From M3007 sp031398055 (lineage in GTDB: Bacteria > Bacteroidota > Bacteroidia > Chitinophagales > Saprospiraceae): a stretch of DNA of 64,000 nucleotides. The position numbers and the translations under genes are program-made. Under the pieces are notes generated by a model. It did no database searches. It worked only from the letters and a program-made list of their open reading frames with translations, and was not told the DNA's origin. The stretch spans positions 1 through 64,000 of the forward strand of contig JANNMS010000029.1 in NCBI GenBank assembly GCA_031398055.1. Direction: 5' to 3'. Of this stretch, positions 23,130-32,094 are shown piece after piece. Numbering within the stretch: the first letter of the stretch is position 1; every line of letters starts with the position of its first letter.

Positions 23130-26100
23130 CTACCGTCGAACGGCAACAAATCTGCACGTTCGGGTTTCAGATTTGCCCAAAATTTTTAGGAAATAAATGC
23201 CAGTTGGCAAATCAACTTGTATGGTTTTGCCCGATATTTTTCCATTTTTCAAAACCCGTCCGGCAGCATCGAAAATCTGAAAACCGACATTTTCGAGTGG
23301 GAAATCAGCGGTACTTGAAATTTCAAAAAAACCTGTCGTAGGATTTGGAAAAATAGCCAAGCCCTGATTTTTGACCCGCCACGGTGGTTCTTTCGCCGAT
23401 ACCGGCGAGAAATCGGTAATAAAAGTGGTGGAAATATTGGGTGTTCCGCTGATTCCATTGCCTACGTTATACTTGAACCCGGCAAAATTTTGGACAAACT
23501 GCCCGTCCTGCAAACCTCGGTCCGGTTCGACCGAAAACACGACCCACAAACGGCTCGAATCTCCGGCCGAGGAATCGGGCAGCACGCCCCGGAACTGAAA
23601 ATGACAGTAGCCTTCGGGCACAAAAAAAACCTCGACCGGATGGCTGCTTGCCAAAATCCGAAGTGTGGAGGGAGCCGTTTCTTGTTCAAAAACAGTCAAA
23701 AAATAGGGGTCTTTTGCGGAAAAAAAGGATGTTCGAAACCCAAAAGAATAAACGAGCGATGTCCCGGAAGCGGCCTCTGCGGGGGTCATCCAGACCCGGT
23801 TGACGCTCGTCCAGTTCAGGTTTTGGATTGGGGCTTCGGCCGCAAACCCCTCGAAAAGTGCCAAATTATTGGCCAAATTGTCGTCAGGCGTGGGCGTTTT
23901 GACCCAAAATTTGAGACGAAATGGGTCGTTCCATGCCAAATTAGCGGGTGTCGTGCCGCCCATTTTTATCAAAAAATACTGGTCGGGCTGCAATCCGACG
24001 GGCAAATTCCACATCAAAGTATCTCCAAAAATCAAATCTGGTTGTGGTTGAAAAAAACCGGTGGCCAATTTTTGGTCATTGACAAGAAATAATTGTCCGG
24101 CAGTGGCCAATTTTCCAGCGATATTTTTACAGATCAAGGCCATTTCAAAAGGATTTCCAAAAAACAAAGGTTGGATCGGTGAGACAAAAACGGCCAAATC
24201 GGTGCCAGTTGTCAAGGTTTTCAGGCCAATTTCGAGCGGCAATTGCCCGATTCCCATGCTGATCGGGGCATTTGGCTGAAAAGAAGTGCTCCCCGGCACC
24301 GAAAAAAAGAGGGTATCCGGCACACCGCTGGGCAAAATTTCGAACATCGAAAACGCCCCGGCAGAATCTGTGCTGGTAAAAAACCGCGAATTTTTGGCAC
24401 CGACGGCAATGTTTCGGAGCGGCGGTTCGCCGGGGTCGCGCTGGCTGTTGGCATTTTGGTCATGGTAAACCATGCCGTGCAGGTGGGCAATTGGCAGGTC
24501 TTTTTGCGGCAATTGCCAAAGTCCCGTGCCATAAATTGGGGCGTAAAAATGGTCGGAATCGGCAAAAAATGGGTAGGTGTAAGCCCCTTCTAAATTATTC
24601 CGGAGCCGGTGGAACGTTTCACCCTTGTCTTTTGAAAAATAGATTCCATAAAAATATTGGTTGAGCAAAATGAACGAATCGTTGCCCAAAACCTCGCGTT
24701 CGAGCAAATTTTTTATCGGCAAATCCGTCCCGATTTTGTGCCAAGTCAAGCCAAAATCATCGGAACGGAGCAGCGATTTTTTGTACAAATTTGCGAGAGT
24801 GCCGCTTGCCCAAGCATAAACACTGCTGCCAGCAATGTAAAAATCCAACAACTTGCCAAATTGGCTGAACCCGACCGAGTCCCGAAACTGCCAATTTGTG
24901 CCTGTCGGCGATGTCTTCAAACGCCATTCGTCCAGTCCGGAAGCAAAAAAAAGGTTGTTGTGCGGCACTACTTTTTTGGGCGCAGGCGAGACGTCCGCCC
25001 AATTTTGCCCAAAATCGGATGAAGCGAAAGCATAGCCATCGTATTTGTCCAAAGCAAAGACGTGTTGGCCAATGGATTCAATTTGATCCAGACTGTAATA
25101 ATCGAAGCCGTTTCCCACAATTTTCGCTTTTTTCCAATCCAAACTGCTCGATTCGGCCATAAACAAGCAGGAATCTGCCTTTTCCGAATTGATTCCGGCA
25201 AAAATGCGCCCGTTTTTTTGATGCGCCGAAATCACTTCTTTTCCAAGAAAAGGGAAAACCGAACCATCTGACCATGTTTTTGATGCTTTTTGAAAACGGT
25301 GAAGCCCCGCCTTACCCGCAGCGACCAACAAAACCGAATCATTGGCAAAAAGCGACTCGCAGTGGCCGCCGTGCAGGCCGTTTTGTACGCGTTGAACTTG
25401 TTTTCCTTGATCCAAAACCCGATAAGTTGTCCGGTGATCGCTGGCAAACAAGCCATCTTTCGTTTCAAAAAGCTCGTAAAAATAGATGTCCGGCAGGTCT
25501 TGTGATTTCCATTCCCATGTTTTGCCGCCATCGAACGACCGGACAATATCGGAATTGATCGTTCCCAAAAAAATGCCGCCCGAACGGGCAATGTTTGTAA
25601 TCGCAAAATCAGTCCAAGATGTGTATTTCATCGGCTCCCAAGTTTGGCCATGGTCAACCGAACGAAAAGAAAAATCTTTGTTGGGTGCCGAACGATATTC
25701 GTCCACAAAAATGGTGTCGCCGTCTGCCCAGAAATTTTGTGGGACAGTTTCCAAAACTGGGATGGGAATTTTTGTCCAATTTTCGGCCTGCAAATCCGAT
25801 TCGGCAATGAATTTGAATCCGCCGATGTAAACTTTTCCGTTCATCACCCGGACGGAGTACCCAAAATTGGGATCCGCATTTAGGCTATTCGGTCGCCAAA
25901 TTTTTTCGCCGAACGGCAATTCCCAAATTTTCCCCGATTCCAAAAACAACAGTTTTTCTGGCAAAACAGCGAAACCGCCCGAGGTTCGGGGAGCGGGCAA
26001 GGCCACTTCCTGCCAGTCAATTCCTTGATTTTGGCTCAGAAAAAGCGTGGTTTTTTCAGTGTCGTTTGTCCAGTTCCGATGGCAGAGCACCGCCACATTT

Positions 26101-26342
26101 TGGCCGGAAACAAATACGCTTGCCGGCAAAAAATCTGGTTTAAAATGCTGTCCGGTGATTTCCTGCCAATTCTCGCCACCGTCCGCACTGCGAAAAACGC
26201 CCGTCGGGGTCGTGGCAAAAAGGAACTGGTCGTTCGAAACAATCTGGGAGGCCGCGCCCGCTTCGGGGCCGTTCATTTTTTGCCATTGGGCTTGACAAAA
26301 AAAGGAAATCAGGGAAAACAAAAAGGCGAGGATTGGGCGCAT
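23130..26342 (-). CDS. T9SS-exported BNR/sortilin-like repeat protein
   Basis: A 1070-residue secreted protein. The signal peptide covers about 1-18 (FFCQA). Residues about 20-660 hold some dozen beta-propeller repeats with Asp-box motifs (SADGGENWQEI, SQNQGIDWQEV, SVDHGQTWEPM, SFDGGKTWEWK, SDDFGLTWHKI). Near 670-740 a CNA-B/SdrD-like domain appears (VYHDQNANSQRDPGEPPL), then an adhesin-like stretch with DLAVFVSPIQP, and finally a T9SS sorting domain (IFPNPTTGFFEISS, DAAGRVLKNG, LPTGIYFLKI). Propellers of this kind bind glycans or proteins; no sialidase catalytic set was identified. It is at the downstream end of the lipid-type gene cluster but is separated by 148 bp and is probably unrelated. 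Confidence 0.9.
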   Translation of the reverse strand: MRPILAFLFSLISFFCQAQWQKMNGPEAGAASQIVSNDQFLFATTPTGVFRSADGGENWQEITGQHFKPDFLPASVFVSGQNVAVLCHRNWTNDTEKTTLFLSQNQGIDWQEVALPAPRTSGGFAVLPEKLLFLESGKIWELPFGEKIWRPNSLNADPNFGYSVRVMNGKVYIGGFKFIAESDLQAENWTKIPIPVLETVPQNFWADGDTIFVDEYRSAPNKDFSFRSVDHGQTWEPMKYTSWTDFAITNIARSGGIFLGTINSDIVRSFDGGKTWEWKSQDLPDIYFYELFETKDGLFASDHRTTYRVLDQGKQVQRVQNGLHGGHCESLFANDSVLLVAAGKAGLHRFQKASKTWSDGSVFPFLGKEVISAHQKNGRIFAGINSEKADSCLFMAESSSLDWKKAKIVGNGFDYYSLDQIESIGQHVFALDKYDGYAFASSDFGQNWADVSPAPKKVVPHNNLFFASGLDEWRLKTSPTGTNWQFRDSVGFSQFGKLLDFYIAGSSVYAWASGTLANLYKKSLLRSDDFGLTWHKIGTDLPIKNLLEREVLGNDSFILLNQYFYGIYFSKDKGETFHRLRNNLEGAYTYPFFADSDHFYAPIYGTGLWQLPQKDLPIAHLHGMVYHDQNANSQRDPGEPPLRNIAVGAKNSRFFTSTDSAGAFSMFEILPSGVPDTLFFSVPGSTSFQPNAPISMGIGQLPLEIGLKTLTTGTDLAVFVSPIQPLFFGNPFEMALICKNIAGKLATAGQLFLVNDQKLATGFFQPQPDLIFGDTLMWNLPVGLQPDQYFLIKMGGTTPANLAWNDPFRLKFWVKTPTPDDNLANNLALFEGFAAEAPIQNLNWTSVNRVWMTPAEAASGTSLVYSFGFRTSFFSAKDPYFLTVFEQETAPSTLRILASSHPVEVFFVPEGYCHFQFRGVLPDSSAGDSSRLWVVFSVEPDRGLQDGQFVQNFAGFKYNVGNGISGTPNISTTFITDFSPVSAKEPPWRVKNQGLAIFPNPTTGFFEISSTADFPLENVGFQIFDAAGRVLKNGKISGKTIQVDLPTGIYFLKILGKSETRTCRFVAVRR

Positions 26343-26490
26343 GGTTTCAAATTTTAAAAGATGAAAAGGCAGGTGCCAAAGTTAATCCATCCGGTGCCCA
26401 ATCGGTGTTTTATTGAGCCGGGCGAAATTTTCGGGTTGAAAATATATTGATAATCAAAGGGTTAGGTTTTAAAATTGGGAAACTCATCTT

Positions 26491-27195
26491 TTAAAAAATC
26501 AACAGCAAGTTGACGGCCCACAAACAAAGCATCGTCACCAACGGAATCGTCAAATTATCGAAACCCGACGGCGTAAATGCCTCGGTCAAAGTCGTCGCGG
26601 CGGCCACCAAAAACGGCACGACCAAAAACAAGGCGAACGACAAATCATTTTTTTGAAAAATGACGAGCAGCGCGGCGGTCAAAAAATAAGCGATCAAAAA
26701 AAACGTGCCGGAACCCACCACCGATTTTCGCCCCGCCCCGCAACGAAACGAATAAATCGGCCATTTTCGACCGACGAGCGCGGCGGCGGGGTCGCAAAAA
26801 GCCATCACCAAAATTGGGAGGTAGAAAAAAAGCATCGGATTGAGGGTCGAAATGCCCCGGTTTCGGACGATTTCCATCAATAAAAACGACATCCAGACGG
26901 CAGCCGGGAAACACAAACTGCCCCAAGATTTTCTTTTTATTGCATTGACCGAGGGCAAAAAACAGAATTTCAAACTCAAAATCAGGATGGCCGCGAACGA
27001 TGCACAAAGCAAAAGCACGTTCCAGTGCGAGGTCAAAAGCACGGGAAAAAGCAGGGTCAAAAGCCCCGTGCCGACGTGGACCAGTTTGCGGGTGTACTCT
27101 ACTTTTATTTTTAAAAATCGGTACAAAATCTCCGCCGCAGCAAACAGGCAAAGGAAGGCGACGGAGAGTTTTACGGTGTTCAGGATGTCTATCAT
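26491..27195 (-). CDS. VTE5/DGK1/SEC59-type CTP-dependent lipid kinase
   Basis: A 234-residue protein with about seven hydrophobic helices. It has the signatures of the CTP-dependent polyprenol/phytol/diacylglycerol kinase family: the EYTRKLVHVGTGLLTLLFP segment in the second helix, the DPAAALVGRKWP loop, the GRKSVVGSGTFF nucleotide motif, and EAFTPSGFDNLTIPL near the C-terminus. Family members phosphorylate a lipid alcohol with CTP at the membrane. The start overlaps the end of the BtaA-like gene by four bases, so the two are translationally coupled; with UbiA and HMG-CoA reductase upstream, an isoprenoid or glycerolipid alcohol is the natural guess for the substrate. Confidence 0.82.
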   Translation of the reverse strand: MIDILNTVKLSVAFLCLFAAAEILYRFLKIKVEYTRKLVHVGTGLLTLLFPVLLTSHWNVLLLCASFAAILILSLKFCFLPSVNAIKRKSWGSLCFPAAVWMSFLLMEIVRNRGISTLNPMLFFYLPILVMAFCDPAAALVGRKWPIYSFRCGAGRKSVVGSGTFFLIAYFLTAALLVIFQKNDLSFALFLVVPFLVAAATTLTEAFTPSGFDNLTIPLVTMLCLWAVNLLLIF

Positions 27196-28277
27196 TTTTG
27201 GTCAACAATAAATTTATCGTAAAAAAAACCTCGGTCGCGGGCGGTCAATTGGGTTGAAATTTCTTCCAAAAATGTGGCGCGGCGGTCAATTTCTGAAATC
27301 CGGCGCGGCACGAGCAAATTCCAGTACGCCAATCGGCAGCCGGGATTTGCGATTTTCAAAAGTGCATCGGACACGGCGGCGAACGTCGGTAAATCCATGT
27401 ATTCAAAAATATCGGACAGGTTCATCGCGTCAAATTTGCCGAATTTCTGCCCTGCATCTTGGGCAAATCCGTGAAAAAACTGGATGCGGTCGAGGCGGTT
27501 TTTTATCGTTTCAAAATTTTCAGGTTGCAAATAATCGGGCAAAAGATGGCCAAAACTTCCAGTCAAATTGTACCTCAAAATATGGTTTTTTGAAATCACC
27601 GGATTTTCGAGGTGCTGTTCTGCTTTTTTCAAAATCCGTTCGGCGACGGACGTTTCGACTTGCGCCAAAAACTGCGGGTCGCGCCCAAATTTGCCCATCA
27701 CCCATCGGCTGAAAAAGATTTTGAAAAGCAATCGCCACCGCCACGTATTCCATTTTTCACGATAAAAAGTAACTTGCTCGGCAGGTGTTTTTGGTGAAAG
27801 CAGTTTTTCAACCTCGTTTTTTGAATGGATAAATGGCAGGACGCGGCGGGCGAACATTTGAAAATAGCGCTCGAACTTGCCGGAATGGATGACGCCATTT
27901 TTGAGGTCGGTGGGTTTGTTTTCCCAAAAATTTCGGGCTGCCGGGGACAAATCGTTTTTTAATTTTTTAAAAATTTCGAGCCGGTTTTCCATTTCCCGAA
28001 AACCTAAAAAGCTCAAAACTTCGAGGTAATCGAGCCGTCGGATGGCGGCCATTTTTAATTCAATTAAATGAAATTGGGCTGGGTTGAGGTCGGCGGCGAC
28101 GACGATTTCGGGGTCGGTTTTTAACAATTGAAAACAATTGTCGCCCGCCGAGGCGATGCTCAAAATGCGTTTGCCGGGCGGCAGATCAAGCCCGGCAAGC
28201 AGGATTTCGGCGTCTTCCCAGACGTTTGCGTATCGGACAAAATCGAAGGAAACGGAGTCGGTGAGGTGTTTTTTCAT
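27192..28277 (-). CDS. DUF3419 (BtaA-like) methyltransferase-fold enzyme
   Basis: A 361-residue protein of the DUF3419/BtaA family. BtaA moves the 3-amino-3-carboxypropyl group of S-adenosylmethionine to diacylglycerol, the first step of betaine-lipid formation. Seen: an N-terminal FVRYANVWEDAEILLAGL, the SAM-binding loop RILSIASAGDNCFQLL, the second motif VVAADLNPAQFHLIELK, and the downstream FDAMNLSDIFEYMD. The BtaB N-methyltransferase normally found next to BtaA is absent, so either the product is not methylated here or the reaction differs. It is the second-last gene of the cluster and overlaps the lipid kinase. The 104-bp gap upstream carries a perfect 14-bp palindrome, suggesting its own promoter. 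Confidence 0.85.
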   Translation of the reverse strand: MKKHLTDSVSFDFVRYANVWEDAEILLAGLDLPPGKRILSIASAGDNCFQLLKTDPEIVVAADLNPAQFHLIELKMAAIRRLDYLEVLSFLGFREMENRLEIFKKLKNDLSPAARNFWENKPTDLKNGVIHSGKFERYFQMFARRVLPFIHSKNEVEKLLSPKTPAEQVTFYREKWNTWRWRLLFKIFFSRWVMGKFGRDPQFLAQVETSVAERILKKAEQHLENPVISKNHILRYNLTGSFGHLLPDYLQPENFETIKNRLDRIQFFHGFAQDAGQKFGKFDAMNLSDIFEYMDLPTFAAVSDALLKIANPGCRLAYWNLLVPRRISEIDRRATFLEEISTQLTARDRGFFYDKFIVDQK

Positions 28278-28299
28278 CGCCTTAAAATTATTTATTTCT

Positions 28300-28313
28300 A
28301 CACAAATTTGTGT
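28300..28313. promoter_or_regulatory. Palindrome acacaaatttgtgt, candidate operator
   Basis: A perfect 14-bp dyad located 22 bp upstream of the BtaA-like start, next to an AT-rich stretch (atgtaattttaaatattttt at 28330-28349) that resembles the one upstream of the UbiA gene. Binding protein unknown. Confidence 0.4.
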
Positions 28314-28381
28314 AAAAATATCTGAAACTATGTAATTTTAAATATTTTTATGGACTTATTTTTATTTAAAGGCACGAATTT

Positions 28382-31018
28382 TCACAAAACCAGCCGCACC
28401 TCCCCCGTCGAACCATTCATTTCCACGACATCTCCCGTTTTCAAAATTTTCAAAAGCCCGGAAATTCCGACCACGCAGGGCTTGCCCATTTCCCGCGAAA
28501 CGATGGCCGAGTGGCTCAGCAAACTGCCTTTTTCCACCAAAATTCCCGACGCCGTCGGGAACAAAGTCACCCAGCCGGGGTCGGTCGAGGTCGTGACCAA
28601 AATATCGCCGTCGAGCGTGGCGACTTCGGACGGGTCGCGGACGACTCGGATTTTTGCGCGAACGATGCCGGGGCAACAGCCGATTCCTTTGAGATTGGGG
28701 ATTGGGGAATTGGGAAATTCGGGAATTGGTGGGGCAATTTCATCCATTTGCCGTGCGCCGTCTGCCGTCAAATTGTTTAAATAAACGATGCCGGTGGTTC
28801 GGATTCGCTCGGCGGGCGGGGGCGTTTTTTCAAAATTTTGATACTCTGATTTTCGGAGTTCGACCAATTTTTTCAAGTTGTCGGTCGTGGCCGTGCCGCG
28901 TATTTTTTCAAAAATTTCATTTTGCGTCAGGTAAAAAATGTCGCGGGGCGTCGAAATTAGGTCTGCTTCGCAAAATTTTTCGCCCATTTCAATAAAAATC
29001 TCGCGCACCGTGCCGAAACCGCGCGTCCGTTCGTACCTCAAATTTTCGCGGGCGGAGACCAAATCGCGGGCGTTTTTCAGGAAATAATTGAAAATCAGTT
29101 TTTTGAAAAATTTCCCGCGCAGTTTTTCGGCAACGACTGCCTCGCCGGAACGCCGCATTTCGAGGTCAATTTCGGAAGCATTTCCCTCGACGGTGATTCC
29201 TTGCCGGACGTAGCCTTGCACGATTTTTAGGAAAAGCGCGGGGTCTTGGCGATAAGTTATGGTTTCCAATTTCAGTTCGCCGACGGTGCGGTGTCCCCAT
29301 TTTTCGAGGTATTCTGAAATTTGGAGTTCGATTTTTTCGGGCAGATTTTTACTTTGAAAAATAGAAACCAGTTCGTCAGGCGATTTTTCGAGGAAAAGTT
29401 TTTTGGCAAAATCATCATTTTGAATGTCTGTCGCCAGTCGCAAGCAACGCCGGATTGGGTCGGTAGAAATGATGTCGCGCGCGCCGCAGAGCAAATTGTT
29501 GTGGAGCGTGCCGCTTTCGTCGAGTTTGTATTTGACCACCAATTTTTGCAAAACGCCAAAATAAATCATCGCAAAAAAGTCATTGACCAGCGGTGCTTTC
29601 CATTTTTTCAACAGTGTTTGCTCGAAATTTTGGTAGAGTTGCATCAATTCCCACGCGTTTTTTTCGCGGAAATTGATTTTTGAAAATTCGGCCATCGTCT
29701 CGTTGAAGTCTTTTTGAAAGTCGCGGCGCATTTTTGGCAGGGCGCGCAAGTTCGAAAACATGATTCGAATCATGTTCGCGACCCGTATTTTTTCCTGAAA
29801 ACGGGTGCGTTGCGGCAACCCAGTCAGTTCGAAACGTTCTTTTACGCCCATCATTTTTTCCATGAATTCGGCGTTCAAAGCATATCCGGGCAACATGGCA
29901 AGGGCGCGGTACCAACTCAAAAGATTGTAAAAAACACGCCCGCGCAGCAGGCCGAGCATATTTGAAAACACTTCGCGGCTGCCCTCGATTTCGCGTTCCG
30001 AGACGCCCATCATCCCCGCAAATTGGCGATAAACGGCTTCGTACATTTTTTGGATGAACGAAAAAGTGAGCGGTGAGGTGAGGCCGGGGTACGATTCGAT
30101 GATGTTGGAGTTGTCCCAGACGATGGTTTCGCCGTCGTTTTTACTAGTCAGGCGGTGACTTGAAGTCGCCGCCTGACTAACCAGAGTGGTCACCGGGCGG
30201 GTTTGCAAAAGGTACAATTCATCATTTGCGAAAGCAAATTCGATGTCTTGCGGATGACCGAAATGTTTTTCGAGACGTTCGAGGGCAGCGACGATTTCCA
30301 AAATTTGCGGTTCGGCGAGGCAAGGTTTTTTCCAAAAATCGGGCGGTAAATCTTTTTCAATCAAACCCGCGCCCGTTTTTTCATCAAAAACCATCGCCGA
30401 AGTTTTCTCGGCGAGTTGGGTTTCAATTTTTTCCACACCATATATATAGGTATCGGCGTCGAGTTTTCCGCTGACCAGCCCCTCCCCCACTCCAAAAACT
30501 GCGGTGATGACTTTTTGATTCCGGTCGCCGGAAACCGGGTGCAGGCCGAACGCCACGCCTGCGATTTCGGGTTCGAGCATCTGCTGGACGATAATTGCAA
30601 TGGCTTGCGAACCGGAAATTTTTTGATTTTTTCGATATTCCAAAACGCGGTCGCTTTGGCCGGACTGCCAAACATGCTTGATTTTTTCGGCCAAATTTTG
30701 CGGCGGAACGTGCAGACAAGTTTCAAATTGGCCGGCAAAAGAATGTTTTTCGCCATCCTCGGCCACGCCAGACGAGCGGACGGCGAAACGCAGGTTTTTA
30801 TTTTTTTGAAAAAACGGAGCGACTTGCAAAACCTCGCTGGCTAATTTTTCAAAAAATGCCTCGTCCGGTTTTTCGGGAAAAACCTCGGCTGGCACGACAA
30901 CGAACGGCGGGACGCGGAACCCGAGTTTTTGGAGTTCGAACAGGTTTTTGCCTTTCCCGCCGGGGCTGAAATCATTGGTTTCGGGCGGGGCTGTGAGTAT
31001 TTGGAATGTGGTTTTCAT
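28382..31018 (-). CDS. PEP-utilising phosphotransferase (PpsA/Rph-like)
   Basis: An 878-residue enzyme with the three-part layout of PEP synthase and rifampin phosphotransferase. The ATP-binding domain (about 1-320) shows GGKGKNLFELQKLGFRVPP, RSSGVAEDGEKHSFAGQFET and IEFAFANDELYLLQTRPVT. A long middle domain (about 335-780, starting SYPGLTSPLTFSF) is of the acceptor-binding type. The swivelling phosphohistidine domain (about 790-878) has H836 in GSLLSHSAIVSREMGKPCV and the STDPGWVTLF motif. The length and middle domain are closer to Rph-like enzymes than to true PpsA, so the acceptor may be a lipid or small metabolite rather than pyruvate. Two repeat tracts are read in frame, one encoding PPIPEFPNSPIPN. 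It follows UbiA by 20 bp. Confidence 0.82.
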   Translation of the reverse strand: MKTTFQILTAPPETNDFSPGGKGKNLFELQKLGFRVPPFVVVPAEVFPEKPDEAFFEKLASEVLQVAPFFQKNKNLRFAVRSSGVAEDGEKHSFAGQFETCLHVPPQNLAEKIKHVWQSGQSDRVLEYRKNQKISGSQAIAIIVQQMLEPEIAGVAFGLHPVSGDRNQKVITAVFGVGEGLVSGKLDADTYIYGVEKIETQLAEKTSAMVFDEKTGAGLIEKDLPPDFWKKPCLAEPQILEIVAALERLEKHFGHPQDIEFAFANDELYLLQTRPVTTLVSQAATSSHRLTSKNDGETIVWDNSNIIESYPGLTSPLTFSFIQKMYEAVYRQFAGMMGVSEREIEGSREVFSNMLGLLRGRVFYNLLSWYRALAMLPGYALNAEFMEKMMGVKERFELTGLPQRTRFQEKIRVANMIRIMFSNLRALPKMRRDFQKDFNETMAEFSKINFREKNAWELMQLYQNFEQTLLKKWKAPLVNDFFAMIYFGVLQKLVVKYKLDESGTLHNNLLCGARDIISTDPIRRCLRLATDIQNDDFAKKLFLEKSPDELVSIFQSKNLPEKIELQISEYLEKWGHRTVGELKLETITYRQDPALFLKIVQGYVRQGITVEGNASEIDLEMRRSGEAVVAEKLRGKFFKKLIFNYFLKNARDLVSARENLRYERTRGFGTVREIFIEMGEKFCEADLISTPRDIFYLTQNEIFEKIRGTATTDNLKKLVELRKSEYQNFEKTPPPAERIRTTGIVYLNNLTADGARQMDEIAPPIPEFPNSPIPNLKGIGCCPGIVRAKIRVVRDPSEVATLDGDILVTTSTDPGWVTLFPTASGILVEKGSLLSHSAIVSREMGKPCVVGISGLLKILKTGDVVEMNGSTGEVRLVL
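28691..28730. repeat. In-frame gggaattgg tract in PEP-utilising gene
   Basis: Four or five variants of gggaattgg are read as PPIPEFPNSPIPN, in the linker just before the phosphohistidine domain. The unit resembles the tract in the OleC-like ligase gene. Confidence 0.7.
30146..30178. repeat. 33-bp near-palindrome in frame within PEP-utilising gene
   Basis: Arms agtcaggcggtgact and agtcgccgcctgact flank tga, with one mismatch. Eleven codons are added between the ATP-binding and middle domains (SQAATSSHRLT), keeping the frame. The design matches the palindrome in the M56 gene. Confidence 0.75.
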
Positions 31019-31038
31019 TTTTTTGTGGTTTTAGAAAT

Positions 31039-31956
31039 TTACATTTTTGCCAGCATCGGCCCCGCGCCGAGGCATAAATACATCGCCAAAGTCCAAATTC
31101 CCGAACTTCGTTCAATCCATTTTGCGAGCGGGTAAGTTTTGTTTTTTAAAAATAAAACGCCCGGCAAACTGCACCCGGCAAAGCAAACCAACAAAATGAA
31201 AAACACGATTTTGCCGTGCCCGGCGAACCACGCTGCAGCAAAACTGCAAATCAAAGTGGCAAAAAGTACGGCCAGCCAAAGTTTCGTGGCGCGTTCCGGG
31301 CCCATCATGGTCGAATAGGTATTGATTTCTTCGTTTTCGGGCGTGCGGATTTTTCGCCCGATTTCGAGGACGATTCCGTTCATAAATGAAACCAAAAAGA
31401 AAAAAAGCAGGCCGAGCGGCGCGGCCATTCCCCCCAAAAACCAATCCAGCCCGGAGGCGAAAATATCGACCAGCGGGATGATGACCATGTGCGAAACGAC
31501 GTACCAAAACGGGCGTTTTTTGAGCCATTCGGCCACGAAAAATTCTTTTCCCATCAAAAGCATGTAGCCCATCGCGAGAAAATAGAGCCAGAACATTTTT
31601 GGGAAAAACCACGAAATCACGGCGATTTGCAGGGCGACGGTTGCCCAGCCCACGTTTTTCAGTTCATTTAAAGTGACCAGCCCGCGCGGCACAGGCAGGT
31701 GCCGGCGGTGTTCGGCATCCTCTTTTTCGTCCTTGTGCTCATCGAAAATTCGGAGGAGAAAAAACAAAGTGATGGTGATGCACACGCCTGCGGCAAATAT
31801 TTTCCAGTCAATAAAACCACTTTCGCCGCGACAGAACCGGGCATAACTGACCGCCGAAAAACTGAAAACGGCAATCAAAATGCCGTGCGTCAGGAACGGG
31901 AAACGTTCTTTTTGGTAAATGAAAAATCGTTGGGGAAAAGGCCGGTTGTCCATCAT
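31039..31956 (-). CDS. UbiA-family prenyltransferase
   Basis: A 305-residue integral membrane protein with eight or nine hydrophobic helices. The first aspartate-rich motif is RIFDEHKDEKEDAEHRRHLP (followed by VPRGLVTL, as in UbiA enzymes) and the second is the EIGRKIRTPENEEINTYS loop. UbiA enzymes join a polyprenyl diphosphate to an aromatic ring or to a glycerol phosphate. No quinone-ring genes are nearby; instead HMG-CoA reductase is upstream and a lipid kinase and BtaA-like enzyme are downstream, so attachment of an isoprenoid to a lipid head or similar acceptor is possible (inference). The start at the ATG before DNRPFPQR avoids a spurious extension. Confidence 0.85.
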   Translation of the reverse strand: MMDNRPFPQRFFIYQKERFPFLTHGILIAVFSFSAVSYARFCRGESGFIDWKIFAAGVCITITLFFLLRIFDEHKDEKEDAEHRRHLPVPRGLVTLNELKNVGWATVALQIAVISWFFPKMFWLYFLAMGYMLLMGKEFFVAEWLKKRPFWYVVSHMVIIPLVDIFASGLDWFLGGMAAPLGLLFFFLVSFMNGIVLEIGRKIRTPENEEINTYSTMMGPERATKLWLAVLFATLICSFAAAWFAGHGKIVFFILLVCFAGCSLPGVLFLKNKTYPLAKWIERSSGIWTLAMYLCLGAGPMLAKM

Positions 31957-31998
31957 TTGAAATTTTTGAGTTGCTTTTTTGCCGGAAGGCAAAATTTG

Positions 31999-32075
31999 AA
32001 AAATGTAGTTTTATGTAGTTCTATTTACTTTTCCATATTTTACCTTATTTTTATGTAATTTTATATTTTTTAGAA
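31999..32075. promoter_or_regulatory. AT-rich leader with tgtagttttat motifs
   Basis: The gap upstream of the UbiA gene carries tgtagttttatgtagttcta (32004-32023) and atgtaattttatattttttag (32051-32071). Similar words recur upstream of the BtaA-like gene, the HMG-CoA reductase gene and around parA, suggesting a shared DNA-binding protein. Confidence 0.4.
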
Positions 32076-32094
32076 TATTCTAGAATAAAACTAC

